From the NCBI GenBank assembly GCA_027343965.1, contig DAHWJX010000027.1, positions 1 to 42,603 on the forward strand: a stretch of 42,603 bases of DNA, read 5' to 3'. Under the pieces are notes generated by a model. That model was not told the DNA's origin and searched no databases. It saw only the letters and a program-made list of their open reading frames with translations. Shown piece after piece: positions 1 to 7,076 of this stretch; the first letter of the stretch is position 1; every line of letters starts with the position of its first letter. The position numbers and the translations under genes are program-made. The DNA is from JAKACU01 sp021821185 (GTDB taxonomy: Bacteria; Bacillota; Bacilli; Alicyclobacillales; SLC66).

Positions 1-1
1 G

Positions 2-220
2 ACTGCGGCACTGATTCCGACGTCCTTGATGCTTTACGAGGTTCAGGCTACCGGACTTCTTTATCTTGGCACGGCGTTGATTCTTGGTGTGGTGTATCTT
101 TATAAAGCGCTTAAAGGCATTCGCACACAGGATGACTTCGCGTGGGCCACGGACATGTTTAAGTACTCATTGATCTATCTAACCGTGATGTCCCTTGCGA
201 TGATCGTTAATCCACTGTAA
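2..220 (+). CDS. ctaB: Protoheme IX farnesyltransferase (haem O synthase), C-terminal part
   Basis: This reading frame is open from the left edge of the window, so the gene is truncated at its 5' side; about 72 C-terminal residues are visible. Two hydrophobic segments (LLYLGTALILGVVYLY and YSLIYLTVMSLAMIV) and the ending of the type MFKYSLIYLTVMSL match the end of the UbiA-family haem O synthase CtaB/CyoE. The enzyme transfers a farnesyl group to protohaem in the membrane, making haem O for aa3- or bo3-type oxidases, so the organism should respire oxygen. The assignment rests on the C-terminal pattern only. A strong hairpin follows the stop codon. Confidence 0.75.
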   Translation, partial: TAALIPTSLMLYEVQATGLLYLGTALILGVVYLYKALKGIRTQDDFAWATDMFKYSLIYLTVMSLAMIVNPL

Positions 221-238
221 GTCCACCATTTGGCAAAG

Positions 239-272
239 AAACGCCCCAACCACCATTATGGTTGGGGCGTTT
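239..272. terminator. Bidirectional Rho-independent terminator
   Basis: A perfect 14-bp stem (AAACGCCCCAACCA / TGGTTGGGGCGTTT) with a 6-base loop lies between the convergent ctaB and M20 peptidase genes. A-rich and T-rich ends of the stem let it work in both directions. Confidence 0.9.
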
Positions 273-281
273 TGCAGCGAT

Positions 282-1649
282 TTAGTTATTGCAAAGTAAT
301 TGATAATAGTAGGCGAGCGTGATTAAACCACGATCGAAGTTCTCAAGAGAAAAATGTTCGTTGGGTGCATGGAAGTTTTCATCAGGTAAGCCAAAACCCA
401 TCAAGACCACGGGAATTTGCAGCAAACTTGCAAAATTTTCGACAATGGGGATAGAGCCACCCATGCGCATGTAAAAGGGTTTTACACCGTATCCTTTTTC
501 ATACGCAACGGCCGCGGCCTCAATCTCCGGAGCTTCCAGTGGTGTGACGAACGGGCGTCCACGGTCAGTTTTGGTGACTGACACGGTGACACCTTTCGGG
601 GTGTGAGCGACAAGATGTTTTTCTACAAGATCAAGAATCTTTTCTGGATCCTGATGATTGACAAGACGGCAAGTAATCTTGGCATGAGCAATGGCCGGGA
701 TGACCGTTTTTGAACCTTCACCTTGAAAACCGCCATAGACGCCATTTAACTCGAGCGTAGGCCTTGCCATGACGCGTTCTAAAGTAGAATACCCTGGTTC
801 GCCTACGAGCGTAGGAAGTCCCAGATCGTTTTGATAGGTTTGTTCATCGAAAGGCAGTTCGCGAAAGGCAGTTCGCTCTTTATCTGACAAAGGTTCTACA
901 TCATCGTAAAAGCCTGCGACTGCTACTTTGCCAGCATCATCGTGTAACGTAGCGAGTAGTTGTACAAGGGCGTGCAATGCATTGGGAACAGCACCGCCGA
1001 ATAACCCTGAATGCAAATCTGACTTGGCTGCTTGAATGTCAACTTGCATGCCGCAAAGTCCGCGAATGCCATAGCAAATAGCAGGTTGCATAGGTCCAAA
1101 TATCGTCGTATCGGAGATGACGAGGACATTGGCTTTAAAGCGATCTTTCTCTCGTTCAAGAAGCTCTGGTAGATGAGCGCTACCGACTTCCTCTTCACCC
1201 TCAAAGCAAAATTTCACATTGACAGGAAGCCCGCCAGGGGATTTCATGAGCGCTTCAATTGCCTTAATTTGCATAAAAACTTGTCCTTTATCATCGGACG
1301 ATCCGCGCGCAAAGATCTTGCCGTCTTTGATGACTGGGGAAAATGGTTCGCTCTCCCATAGATTGAGCGGGTCAACGGGTTGCACATCATAGTGACCATA
1401 GATGAGTATCGTTTTTTTCGCCGACGCATGCAGATAGTCTGCGTACACCACAGGATTTCCTTTTGTTTCAAGTAAGGTTACATTTTCCATAGAAATGCTG
1501 CGCAGAGCATCAGCAACCCAGTTTGCAGCTGAACGCATATCGTCTTTGTGTTCTGACAACGCGCTGATGCTTTCTATGCGCAAAAAAGAAAAGAGTTCGT
1601 CCAAATGTTGATCGCGATGCTCTTTAAAATACGTTTCTAAAGTGTCCAC
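282..1649 (-). CDS. M20-family dipeptidase
   Basis: The product (455 aa) is a cytoplasmic zinc dipeptidase of the M20 family, carnosinase/CNDP-like branch. Visible metal-site motifs are YGHYDVQPVDP (His about residue 86), RGSSDDKG (Asp about 119), the catalytic EGEEEVGS (about 151-158), an SDT segment, and the C-terminal HAPNEHF. The central lid domain carries DLHSGLFGG. I start it at the GTG at 1649: AAAGGAG at 1658-1664 sits 8 bases upstream, whereas the in-frame GTG at 1667 overlaps that site. It follows ppiB closely and is probably co-transcribed with it. The exact dipeptide substrate cannot be read from the sequence. Confidence 0.9.
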   Translation of the reverse strand: MDTLETYFKEHRDQHLDELFSFLRIESISALSEHKDDMRSAANWVADALRSISMENVTLLETKGNPVVYADYLHASAKKTILIYGHYDVQPVDPLNLWESEPFSPVIKDGKIFARGSSDDKGQVFMQIKAIEALMKSPGGLPVNVKFCFEGEEEVGSAHLPELLEREKDRFKANVLVISDTTIFGPMQPAICYGIRGLCGMQVDIQAAKSDLHSGLFGGAVPNALHALVQLLATLHDDAGKVAVAGFYDDVEPLSDKERTAFRELPFDEQTYQNDLGLPTLVGEPGYSTLERVMARPTLELNGVYGGFQGEGSKTVIPAIAHAKITCRLVNHQDPEKILDLVEKHLVAHTPKGVTVSVTKTDRGRPFVTPLEAPEIEAAAVAYEKGYGVKPFYMRMGGSIPIVENFASLLQIPVVLMGFGLPDENFHAPNEHFSLENFDRGLITLAYYYQLLCNN

Positions 1650-1674
1650 GAGGAAAACTCCTTTCACGCGTTGA

Positions 1675-2121
1675 TCACTCTTCTATCGTTTGCACTCGAA
1701 CTTTTGCCATCTTGTCACCTTGTTTAATCGTATCAATGTACTCCTCACCGGTTGTCAATTGACCAAACACGGTATGTACACCATCGAGGTGCGCTGTGGC
1801 TTTGCGATCGTGCACGACGAAAAATTGTGATCCGCCTGTGTCTTTGCCAGCGTGGGCCATCGACAAAGCACCGCGTTTATGTTGGTTTGGATTACCTTGT
1901 GTCTCACACTTGATCGTATAGCCGGGTCCGCCTGTACCGTTGCCTTTAGGGCAACCGCCTTGTGCGACAAAGCCAGGAATCACGCGGTGAAAAGTCAAAC
2001 CATCATAAAATCCTGAGTTTGCCAATTTTTCAAAATTGGCGACAGTTCCTGGTGCGTGCTGATCAAACATGGCAAACTCCATTAAGCCGCCTTTTTCTAA
2101 TTCGATCGTTGCTCGTTTCAT
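1675..2121 (-). CDS. ppiB: Cyclophilin-type peptidyl-prolyl cis-trans isomerase
   Basis: This 148-residue protein is a single cyclophilin domain that catalyses proline cis-trans isomerisation. The signature FHRVIPGFVAQGG (catalytic Arg near residue 46), the GTGGPGYTIKCE loop and the GSQFFV strand are all present. It has no signal peptide, so it acts in the cytoplasm. The ATG start has AAAGGA about 9 bases upstream. It is the first gene of a short minus-strand unit with the M20 dipeptidase, 25 bases before that gene's preferred start. Confidence 0.95.
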   Translation of the reverse strand: MKRATIELEKGGLMEFAMFDQHAPGTVANFEKLANSGFYDGLTFHRVIPGFVAQGGCPKGNGTGGPGYTIKCETQGNPNQHKRGALSMAHAGKDTGGSQFFVVHDRKATAHLDGVHTVFGQLTTGEEYIDTIKQGDKMAKVRVQTIEE

Positions 2122-2172
2122 GGTAGATACGTCCTTTCGCGCTATGCGCTGGTGTTATAACGGATATTTTTA

Positions 2173-2201
2173 CTGCCTTGATGAGCCTGTTCTAGTATAA
2201 T
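2173..2201 (+). promoter_or_regulatory. Putative sigma-A promoter of ispG
   Basis: A perfect -10 box TATAAT at 2196-2201 lies before ispG. The box 17 bases upstream (CTGCCT, 2173-2178) matches the -35 consensus poorly, so the -10 carries the call. Confidence 0.5.
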
Positions 2202-2253
2202 ACATTTCAAGGGGTGATGCCCTTTGCATGAACCGAAAGGAAGTTCGTTATCT

Positions 2254-3339
2254 ATGATGCAAAGAACACAGACAAGACCGATTCGCGTGGGAGACGTCAC
2301 GATTGGTGGGAAAAATCAAGTTGTTATTCAAAGTATGACCATGACAAAAACAGCAGATGTTAAGGCGACCGTAGCGCAAATCCATCGTCTTGAAGATGTT
2401 GGGTGTGAAGTCGTTCGTGTGACAGTGAATACTACTGAAGCCGCCGAAGCCATTCCAGCCATCAAGAGACAAATTCATATCCCGCTTGTGGCAGATATTC
2501 ATTTTGATTATCGATTGGCGCTATTAGCTGTCAAAAACGGCGTTGATAAAGTGCGCATTAACCCAGGTAACATCGGTAAACCAGAACGGGTGCAAGAAGT
2601 CGTTCGAACATGCAAGGAACGTTCTATTCCTATACGCATCGGCGTCAATGCCGGTTCGCTAGAGCGACACATCCTAGAAAAGTACGGCTATCCTACTGCA
2701 CAAGGTATGCTGGAAAGTGCGCTGTATCATATTTCCATATTGGAAGAACTTGATTTTCATGACATCATTGTGTCGATGAAAGCATCGAACGTTCCACTCG
2801 CGGTTGAAGCGTATCGTTTGGCATCGGAATCATTTTCGTATCCGTTGCATCTCGGCATTACCGAATCAGGTACGTTGTTTGGCGGAACGATCAAAAGCTC
2901 AGCAGGACTTGGCACACTGTTATCGATGGGCATCGGTGATACTATTCGCGTCTCGTTGTCAGCAGATCCTGTTGAAGAAATTAAAGTGGCGCGAGAACTC
3001 TTAAAGGCGTTTAACATTATTAGTAATGCTGTTACCTTAGTGTCTTGTCCGACGTGTGGACGTATCGATATTGATCTGATCTCCGTAGCTAATGAAATTG
3101 AGGCATACGTTCAAAATATCCGTGCTCCGATTAAGGTTTCTGTACTTGGATGTGCGGTGAATGGCCCAGGTGAAGCTCGAGAGGCTGATATCGGTATCGC
3201 GGGCGCACGTGGCGAAGGACTGCTTTTTCGAAAAGGTGTTGTCGTAAGAAAAGTACCCGAAGCCGATCTTGTGGCTACGCTAAAAGGTGAGATCGATCAG
3301 ATGGCCAAACGCTACGCAGAAACAGGGTCGATTGATTAG
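2254..3339 (+). CDS. ispG: 4-hydroxy-3-methylbut-2-en-1-yl diphosphate synthase
   Basis: IspG (GcpE) makes HMBPP from ME-cPP in the MEP isoprenoid pathway and needs a [4Fe-4S] cluster. The 361-residue protein has the short bacterial form: an N-terminal TIM barrel (VVIQSMTMTKT, VADIHFDYRLAL, KVRINPGNIG) and a C-terminal cluster domain with Cys265 and Cys268 (SCPTCGR), Cys300 (LGCAVNGPGE) and Glu307. I start at the ATG at 2254 with GAAAGGAAG at 2235-2243, which gives the usual N-terminus TRPIRVG. A TTG at 2224 with its own AAGGGG could add ten residues. The gene stands alone, ending in a terminator shared with yjzC. Confidence 0.96.
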   Translation: MMQRTQTRPIRVGDVTIGGKNQVVIQSMTMTKTADVKATVAQIHRLEDVGCEVVRVTVNTTEAAEAIPAIKRQIHIPLVADIHFDYRLALLAVKNGVDKVRINPGNIGKPERVQEVVRTCKERSIPIRIGVNAGSLERHILEKYGYPTAQGMLESALYHISILEELDFHDIIVSMKASNVPLAVEAYRLASESFSYPLHLGITESGTLFGGTIKSSAGLGTLLSMGIGDTIRVSLSADPVEEIKVARELLKAFNIISNAVTLVSCPTCGRIDIDLISVANEIEAYVQNIRAPIKVSVLGCAVNGPGEAREADIGIAGARGEGLLFRKGVVVRKVPEADLVATLKGEIDQMAKRYAETGSID

Positions 3340-3348
3340 GCATTGTGA

Positions 3349-3405
3349 ATGAAAAGGGACTGCTCGAAAGCATCTAGCGACGAGCAGCCCCTTTCATTAA
3401 TTTTT
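3349..3405. terminator. Bidirectional terminator between ispG and yjzC
   Basis: An imperfect long stem (ATGAAAAGGGACTGCTCG pairing with CGAGCAGCCCCTTTCAT, one bulge and one mismatch) lies just after ispG, followed by TTTTTC. It overlaps the 3' end of the convergent yjzC-like gene. Confidence 0.75.
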
Positions 3406-3579
3406 CTTGTGTGTCCATTTGCGTTCGTCATTTGATGTGCGTGGAAAGGGTTCGCCCTTTTCCAAATGAATGACTTGTGGATCCATCACAGAGCCTGCAT
3501 GTTGGTCTTCGCTAACCTCAATGTACATGCCATTGTTTGGGGCGCTATCGCCTGGTTTAAATTGTGTTTGTTCACCCAT
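3397..3579 (-). CDS. yjzC: YjzC family small protein
   Basis: This 60-residue protein begins MGEQTQFKPGDSAPNNGMY and ends with FPRTSNDERKWTHKK. That is the pattern of the Bacillus YjzC family (FxPGxxAPNNGxYxEV near the N-terminus, then an ExFPxTSNxxRxW stretch). The family has no established biochemical role. The ATG is preceded by AAAGGATG at about 10 bases. It is transcribed alone, convergent with ispG, and its stop lies inside the shared terminator hairpin. Confidence 0.8.
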   Translation of the reverse strand: MGEQTQFKPGDSAPNNGMYIEVSEDQHAGSVMDPQVIHLEKGEPFPRTSNDERKWTHKKN

Positions 3580-3862
3580 GACATCACATCCTTTGTAGTC
3601 TATCGAGTGTAGGTTGTGTGTTGAGGCTGTTAATTATTTTTACATTTTGCTTGTCGCAAGCTGGACTTTTTTGCAACGATGTGTGATAATAACCTGAGCG
3701 ATCACAGTAGTCGATGCGCAGGACCGAGTATATTGGTTATTCGCATGAAGTGATGGTACTCTCCCGTCAAGGACTGGCTTGTTAGTGCAAGAAGTGTTAT
3801 GACGCGGCACTGTGGGACGCAAGTGAATGCGCCGTCAGATGGACGGTTGTAGGAGGTACATT
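3580..3862 (+). other. Long leader region before the cold-shock gene
   Basis: About 280 bases separate the divergent yjzC and cold-shock genes. I see no credible ORF. A small hairpin (CCGTC-AGATG-GACGG, 3832-3846) sits just before the cold-shock AGGAGG site and a GATAAT-like -10 lies near 3685-3690. Long structured 5' leaders are typical of cspA-type mRNAs; that this one is such a leader is inference. Confidence 0.35.
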
Positions 3863-4063
3863 ATGCAAGAAGGTATTGTGAAGTGGTTTAACGCTGAGAA
3901 AGGATTTGGTTTTATCGAAGTGCCAGGTGGCGATGACGTATTCGTCCACTACAGTGCAATCGTCGGCGATGGTTACAAGTCGCTAGATGAGGGTCAACGT
4001 GTCAGCTTTGAAGTTGTTCGTGGCAACCGTGGACTTCAAGCAGCAAACGTAGTAAAACTCTAA
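3863..4063 (+). CDS. cspA: Cold-shock protein (CspA/CspB type)
   Basis: This 66-residue protein is a single OB-fold cold-shock domain. MQEGIVKWFNAEKGFGFIEV carries the RNP1 motif (KGFGFIEV) and VFVHYSAI is RNP2. It binds single-stranded RNA or DNA and acts as an RNA chaperone. The ATG at 3863 is chosen because TAGGAGG lies immediately upstream at normal spacing; an in-frame upstream extension from 3827 lacks a site and is not part of the fold. It has a long leader and its own terminator. Confidence 0.95.
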   Translation: MQEGIVKWFNAEKGFGFIEVPGGDDVFVHYSAIVGDGYKSLDEGQRVSFEVVRGNRGLQAANVVKL

Positions 4064-4076
4064 TTCGAATGTGATC

Positions 4077-4110
4077 AAGCTCCAATCCTTGTGGTTGGGG
4101 CTTTTTGCTT
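4077..4110 (+). terminator. Terminator after the cold-shock gene
   Basis: AAGCTCCAATCC pairs with GGTTGGGGCTT (one bulge, one G-U pair) over a TTGT loop and is followed by a T-rich tract (CTTTTTGCTTTTT). Confidence 0.85.
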
Positions 4111-4128
4111 TTTATACCTGATATTTCT

Positions 4129-4157
4129 TTGATGAAATGTACAGCTACATGTACAAT
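4129..4157 (+). promoter_or_regulatory. Sigma-A promoter of the selenoprotein gene
   Basis: TTGATG (4129-4134) and TACAAT (4152-4157) are separated by exactly 17 bases, about 40 bases before the TTG start codon. The spacer and -10 are overlaid by two TGTACA hexamers. Confidence 0.7.
4138..4155. repeat. Inverted TGTACA repeat over the promoter (possible operator)
   Basis: TGTACA-GCTACA-TGTACA: two copies of a self-complementary hexamer 12 bases apart, forming a dyad centred in the promoter spacer and overlapping the -10 box. The position is that of a repressor site. No regulator is identified. Confidence 0.35.
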
Positions 4158-4197
4158 AAGAACGATATGTTGAGGTCGTACAAAGAGGTGATCGAAT

Positions 4198-4902
4198 TTG
4201 GAGCAAACGATGTCGCGCAAAGCCATTCCTTACACTCCTGTAAGCAAAGCCCTAAGCGATATGACGATCATGATCGTGTCCACGGCGGGTGTGCATCTTA
4301 AGTCGCAAGAACCGTACAACTTAAAGGGTGATGCTACCTATCGCATCATCCCAGGTGACGTGACTGTCGATGCACTCACCGTTACGCATGGTGCACCTCT
4401 TCATGATTACAATTGGGAAGAACCGCGCAAGGATCCGAATACTGTTTTTCCCATTGATGTTTTACGCGAACTTGTGGTGGCAGGGGAGATCAAGGCAGTA
4501 GCGGAAAAACATATCACGATGATGGGCTATAGTCTGCGTCTTAATGAAATTGTGACGAACACAGCCCCGGCGATTGCGAAGGAAGTGGACCGTTCTCATG
4601 CTGATGCGGTGATCCTCACAGCCGGATGACCACTTTGTCATCGAACCGTGGTCACGGTTCAGCGTGCTATCGAAATGGTCGGCATTCCAACGGTACTTAT
4701 CACGCTTGATAAAGATCAGTCAAGTGTGATGCGGCCTTCGCGGGCTATTAATCCGGAAGGTTTTCAATTTGGTCATTCGCTGGGTAAACCGTTTGATCAA
4801 GTTACGCATGGTGCTGTCTTAACAGCAGCACTGAATAGGCTAATACAAAAAGGTGAACCCGGTGTTATTGAGACAATGGCTTTTTCAACCTACGAGGCAT
4901 AG
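4198..4902 (+). CDS. D-proline/glycine reductase type selenoprotein B family protein, with selenocysteine at the in-frame TGA
   Basis: Two adjacent frames are one gene interrupted by TGA at 4627-4629; both halves are in the same register and together give 234 residues with Sec at position 144. The first half (SDMTIMIVSTAGVHL, YRIIPGDV, FPIDVLRELV, DAVILTAG) and the second (LCHRTVVTVQRAIE, GIPTVLITL) align with PrdB/GrdB, where the same place reads GUGTCHRT. Here the motif is U-P-L-C, a redox Sec-x-x-Cys pair. A hairpin with a GGUC loop follows the TGA. Translation starts at TTG 4198, 7 bases after AAAGAGGTG; the ATG at 4210 is too far away. In Stickland fermenters the family cleaves D-proline or glycine derivatives; in this probably aerobic host the substrate is unknown, and no prdA or grd partner is nearby. 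An ordinary stop or a decayed gene is the alternative, disfavoured by the intact second half. Confidence 0.85.
4627..4660 (+). promoter_or_regulatory. Bacterial SECIS element
   Basis: Directly after the TGA (4627-4629) lies a perfect 7-bp stem, GAACCGT (4643-4649) with ACGGTTC (4654-4660), closed by the tetraloop GGTC. The loop begins 20 bases after the TGA, within the range for SelB-binding hairpins, and its GGUC resembles the GGUC in the Escherichia coli fdhF element. An alternative 7-bp pairing (TGACCAC with GTGGTCA) includes the TGA itself. Confidence 0.75.
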
Positions 4903-4920
4903 CGAACGACGGGGGAACCA

Positions 4921-4965
4921 GCCGGAAGGTGATCTATGGCTGATCTCGCTTCCGGCCCTGTTTAT
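4921..4965. terminator. Hairpin between convergent genes
   Basis: GCCGGAAG (4921-4928) pairs with CTTCCGGC (4949-4956), with a GATC/GATC inner pairing. It sits between the selenoprotein gene and the convergent small gene; the downstream T-tract is weak. Confidence 0.6.
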
Positions 4966-5303
4966 TTGTCACGATCCTGATGTTCTTGTGCATCATCCGA
5001 TGCAAGTTCAACGTCAGGTTGCGTGCGAAAGAGGATATTGAGGTCATTGATACGGCTTGCATAGTCATTGATCTCTGCGAGAAGTTCGACGCTTTCGTTC
5101 CAATCGTCAACAGCTTGCAGGCGTTCGTGCCGATCATTAATTTCATATTCAAAGCGGGTGATCAGTGCAGGAATCCCACCACGCAAGGTTTCCCAGTCTT
5201 CGAGGATACGTTCTCGTTCAGAAACCGTGTATTCAGACCATTCGTGCATCAGTTTGGGGACTTTCATGCCTAGACGATCGTCGAAGGCAAAATGCTCACT
5301 CAC
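4962..5303 (-). CDS. Conserved-looking small acidic protein of unknown function
   Basis: I do not recognise this 113-residue protein. It is soluble, charged and predicted largely helical: a tryptophan-containing segment (HEWSEYTVSERERILEDWETLRGGIP) is followed by heptad-like helices (about residues 45-95) and an acidic, Gln/Asp-rich tail. Such an arrangement suggests a coiled-coil or a small scaffold, but no function is evident. The GTG start at 5303 has AAAGGAGGGG 6 bases upstream, a very strong site, so it is probably a real and well-translated gene. It is monocistronic, convergent with the selenoprotein gene. Confidence 0.65.
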   Translation of the reverse strand: MSEHFAFDDRLGMKVPKLMHEWSEYTVSERERILEDWETLRGGIPALITRFEYEINDRHERLQAVDDWNESVELLAEINDYASRINDLNILFRTQPDVELASDDAQEHQDRDK

Positions 5304-5381
5304 GGGGAACCCCTCCTTTACATTATCTTATGGCAATTATCGCGCATATAACCATTATGGACAAGTGAGGAATCAAACATC

Positions 5382-5732
5382 GTGATCGTTTATCTCTTTG
5401 TTTTTTTAAATGTGATTTTACTTGTAACGGGTCAAGTTTTATTTAAGCTTGGGCTAGACCGTATTGGCATTTTAACCCTTCATAATGCATTATCTGTTTT
5501 TTTATCCCCCATCATTTGGGCGGGACTTATCTTGTACGTCGTCGCCACGTTACTTTGGTTTGCCGTTTTGTCACGGGCTCAACTGAGTGTGGTGTATCCT
5601 CTGCAGAGCCTCTCGTACATCTTAGGCTTGATCAGCTCAGTTGCCATTTTGCATGAAACAGTATCACCGATGCGTTGGATAGGCACGGTTGTTATTCTCT
5701 TTGGCGTTGTCCTTGTTTCTTGGCGGGGTTAA
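5382..5732 (+). CDS. EamA/SMR-like small membrane transporter
   Basis: The product (116 aa) has four hydrophobic helices and the drug/metabolite transporter pattern. An N-terminal VILLVTGQVLFKLGL segment is followed by LSVVYPLQSLSYILGLISSVAILHE, with the conserved YP-L and late glutamate, and by RWIGTVVILFGVVLVS. This is the half-size form, as in EmrE and the ArnE/ArnF aminoarabinose-lipid flippase. Next to a GT-C glycosyltransferase, flipping of a lipid-linked sugar is a reasonable guess, but the genes are convergent and not an operon. The GTG start has GTGAGGA about 11 bases upstream. The last 69 bases overlap the 3' end of the opposite-strand gene. Confidence 0.75.
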   Translation: MIVYLFVFLNVILLVTGQVLFKLGLDRIGILTLHNALSVFLSPIIWAGLILYVVATLLWFAVLSRAQLSVVYPLQSLSYILGLISSVAILHETVSPMRWIGTVVILFGVVLVSWRG

Positions 5733-7076
5733 TCCGATAAGAAAAATGAAAGCCACCGCAATTAGCGGATCGATTCTCAGCAGGTAACGGTCCATACTTG
5801 AAGCATGCATTGCTTCAAAGCGCGAAAAGACAGTAAGATAGGCAACGAAGAGATAAACTATCTGCGTGATAGATAGCAGTGTTAAAAAGGTAATGGCTCG
5901 TGTTCGGTACACGATTTGAAAAAGCAAAAGGCATACCAGCACGACCATGATCGGATAGATCGTAACATTGCTGATCGTATGCCAAATAGCTTGCCACATG
6001 ATCTGTAAAAAAGATGGCTGTAGGCGGAAAGAAAGTTCGGTAAGATTAATTCGCGTAGTCCAGCCATGAGCGTGAAAAAAGATCTTAAAACCCTCCCAGA
6101 TAATGATCGGAGGCAATAGTAAGGCTGCAAAAGGCACAACAAAATGTCCTTTTAGCAGCTTTTTTCGTTCTTTGTGCGGTACGCATAAGAGAAATAAAAC
6201 CAACGTAAACAAGGTAATATAGATGCCATCCACACGTAAAAAGCAAGTCAGGCCGAGTAACAATCCAGCGATCAAGAGATCCTTTTGTTCCTTGGTATAA
6301 AACCAGGCACTAAGATAGAAAACGCCGAGGACATAGGTGTCGACATAGGACATTTCGCCAAATGCGAGAAAGTTATACCATAAAAAGATGCGACTTCCCC
6401 ATACAGTTACAGCAATAGCCAGTAATGCAAAAAGAGATTTTACGCCCAGACGACGCAGTAAGGAAAACATGGCTATCAGCATAAATGTCGTTAAGATAGC
6501 CGATAGCCATTTGGCTGTCACAATGTGTATACCCCCAGTGAACTGGTACGCTAAGGCGACGAGAAAAGGAAATCCGAGTGGATAGGTATTATACGCGTCA
6601 TGAAGCATGACGGTTGTTGACCCGTGATTCAGATAAATCAATTTGGCCGCATACAGCCAAAACGAATATTCATCCCATCCAAATATTGGTTTTTGTAATC
6701 CTTGAACTACCTGGTAGTAAAAGACGATGATGGTGCAACTGATGGCAGCAATCAAAATTTGCGTCCCTAAGGGGGTCTTTAACGACGTCCGAATGGCTTG
6801 CATGCTTAGGTTACGCCATGGTCTGGTGATCCAGAAAAGGATAATGGAGAGTATAACCAAGAGAATCACAAGTACATAGGCTGACGTTGTCTCCCCAAAA
6901 ATAGGTAGATGTGTGATGGAACGTAGGAGAAAAAGTACGAAGGGAAGTGCTACAGCACCGATAACAAAAGAGGTTGCCGTGCGTTCACTCAAACCGATAT
7001 GTCTCATGGGTAAGATGGTTAACCAACCCGCGGAGATGATAACGATGATCAATAAACCCCCAAAAATCAAATTCAT
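5664..7076 (-). CDS. GT-C type membrane glycosyltransferase (GT39/ArnT-like)
   Basis: This protein of about 470 residues has a dozen hydrophobic helices. After the first group comes an extracytoplasmic loop with GWDEYSFWLYAAKLIYLN, matching the acidic D-E catalytic motif of GT-C enzymes that use polyprenyl-phosphate sugars. Later a conserved FLRVDGIY loop and a DRYLLRIDPLIAVAF segment appear. Acceptor and donor cannot be read from the sequence. The ATG at 7076 is chosen because it overlaps the upstream stop (ATGA) with a GGTGG site; a TTG at 7082 is less likely. The C-terminal tail is short, charged and Asn-rich and overlaps the convergent transporter gene by 69 bases. Confidence 0.7.
   Translation of the reverse strand: MNLIFGGLLIIVIISAGWLTILPMRHIGLSERTATSFVIGAVALPFVLFLLRSITHLPIFGETTSAYVLVILLVILSIILFWITRPWRNLSMQAIRTSLKTPLGTQILIAAISCTIIVFYYQVVQGLQKPIFGWDEYSFWLYAAKLIYLNHGSTTVMLHDAYNTYPLGFPFLVALAYQFTGGIHIVTAKWLSAILTTFMLIAMFSLLRRLGVKSLFALLAIAVTVWGSRIFLWYNFLAFGEMSYVDTYVLGVFYLSAWFYTKEQKDLLIAGLLLGLTCFLRVDGIYITLFTLVLFLLCVPHKERKKLLKGHFVVPFAALLLPPIIIWEGFKIFFHAHGWTTRINLTELSFRLQPSFLQIMWQAIWHTISNVTIYPIMVVLVCLLLFQIVYRTRAITFLTLLSITQIVYLFVAYLTVFSRFEAMHASSMDRYLLRIDPLIAVAFIFLIGLTPPRNKDNAKENNNRAYPTHR

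Noticed and set aside
4627..4629. TGA as an ordinary stop giving two separate genes or a pseudogene
   Set aside because: The second half has no start site of its own, both halves align with one family in one frame, and a SECIS-like hairpin follows.
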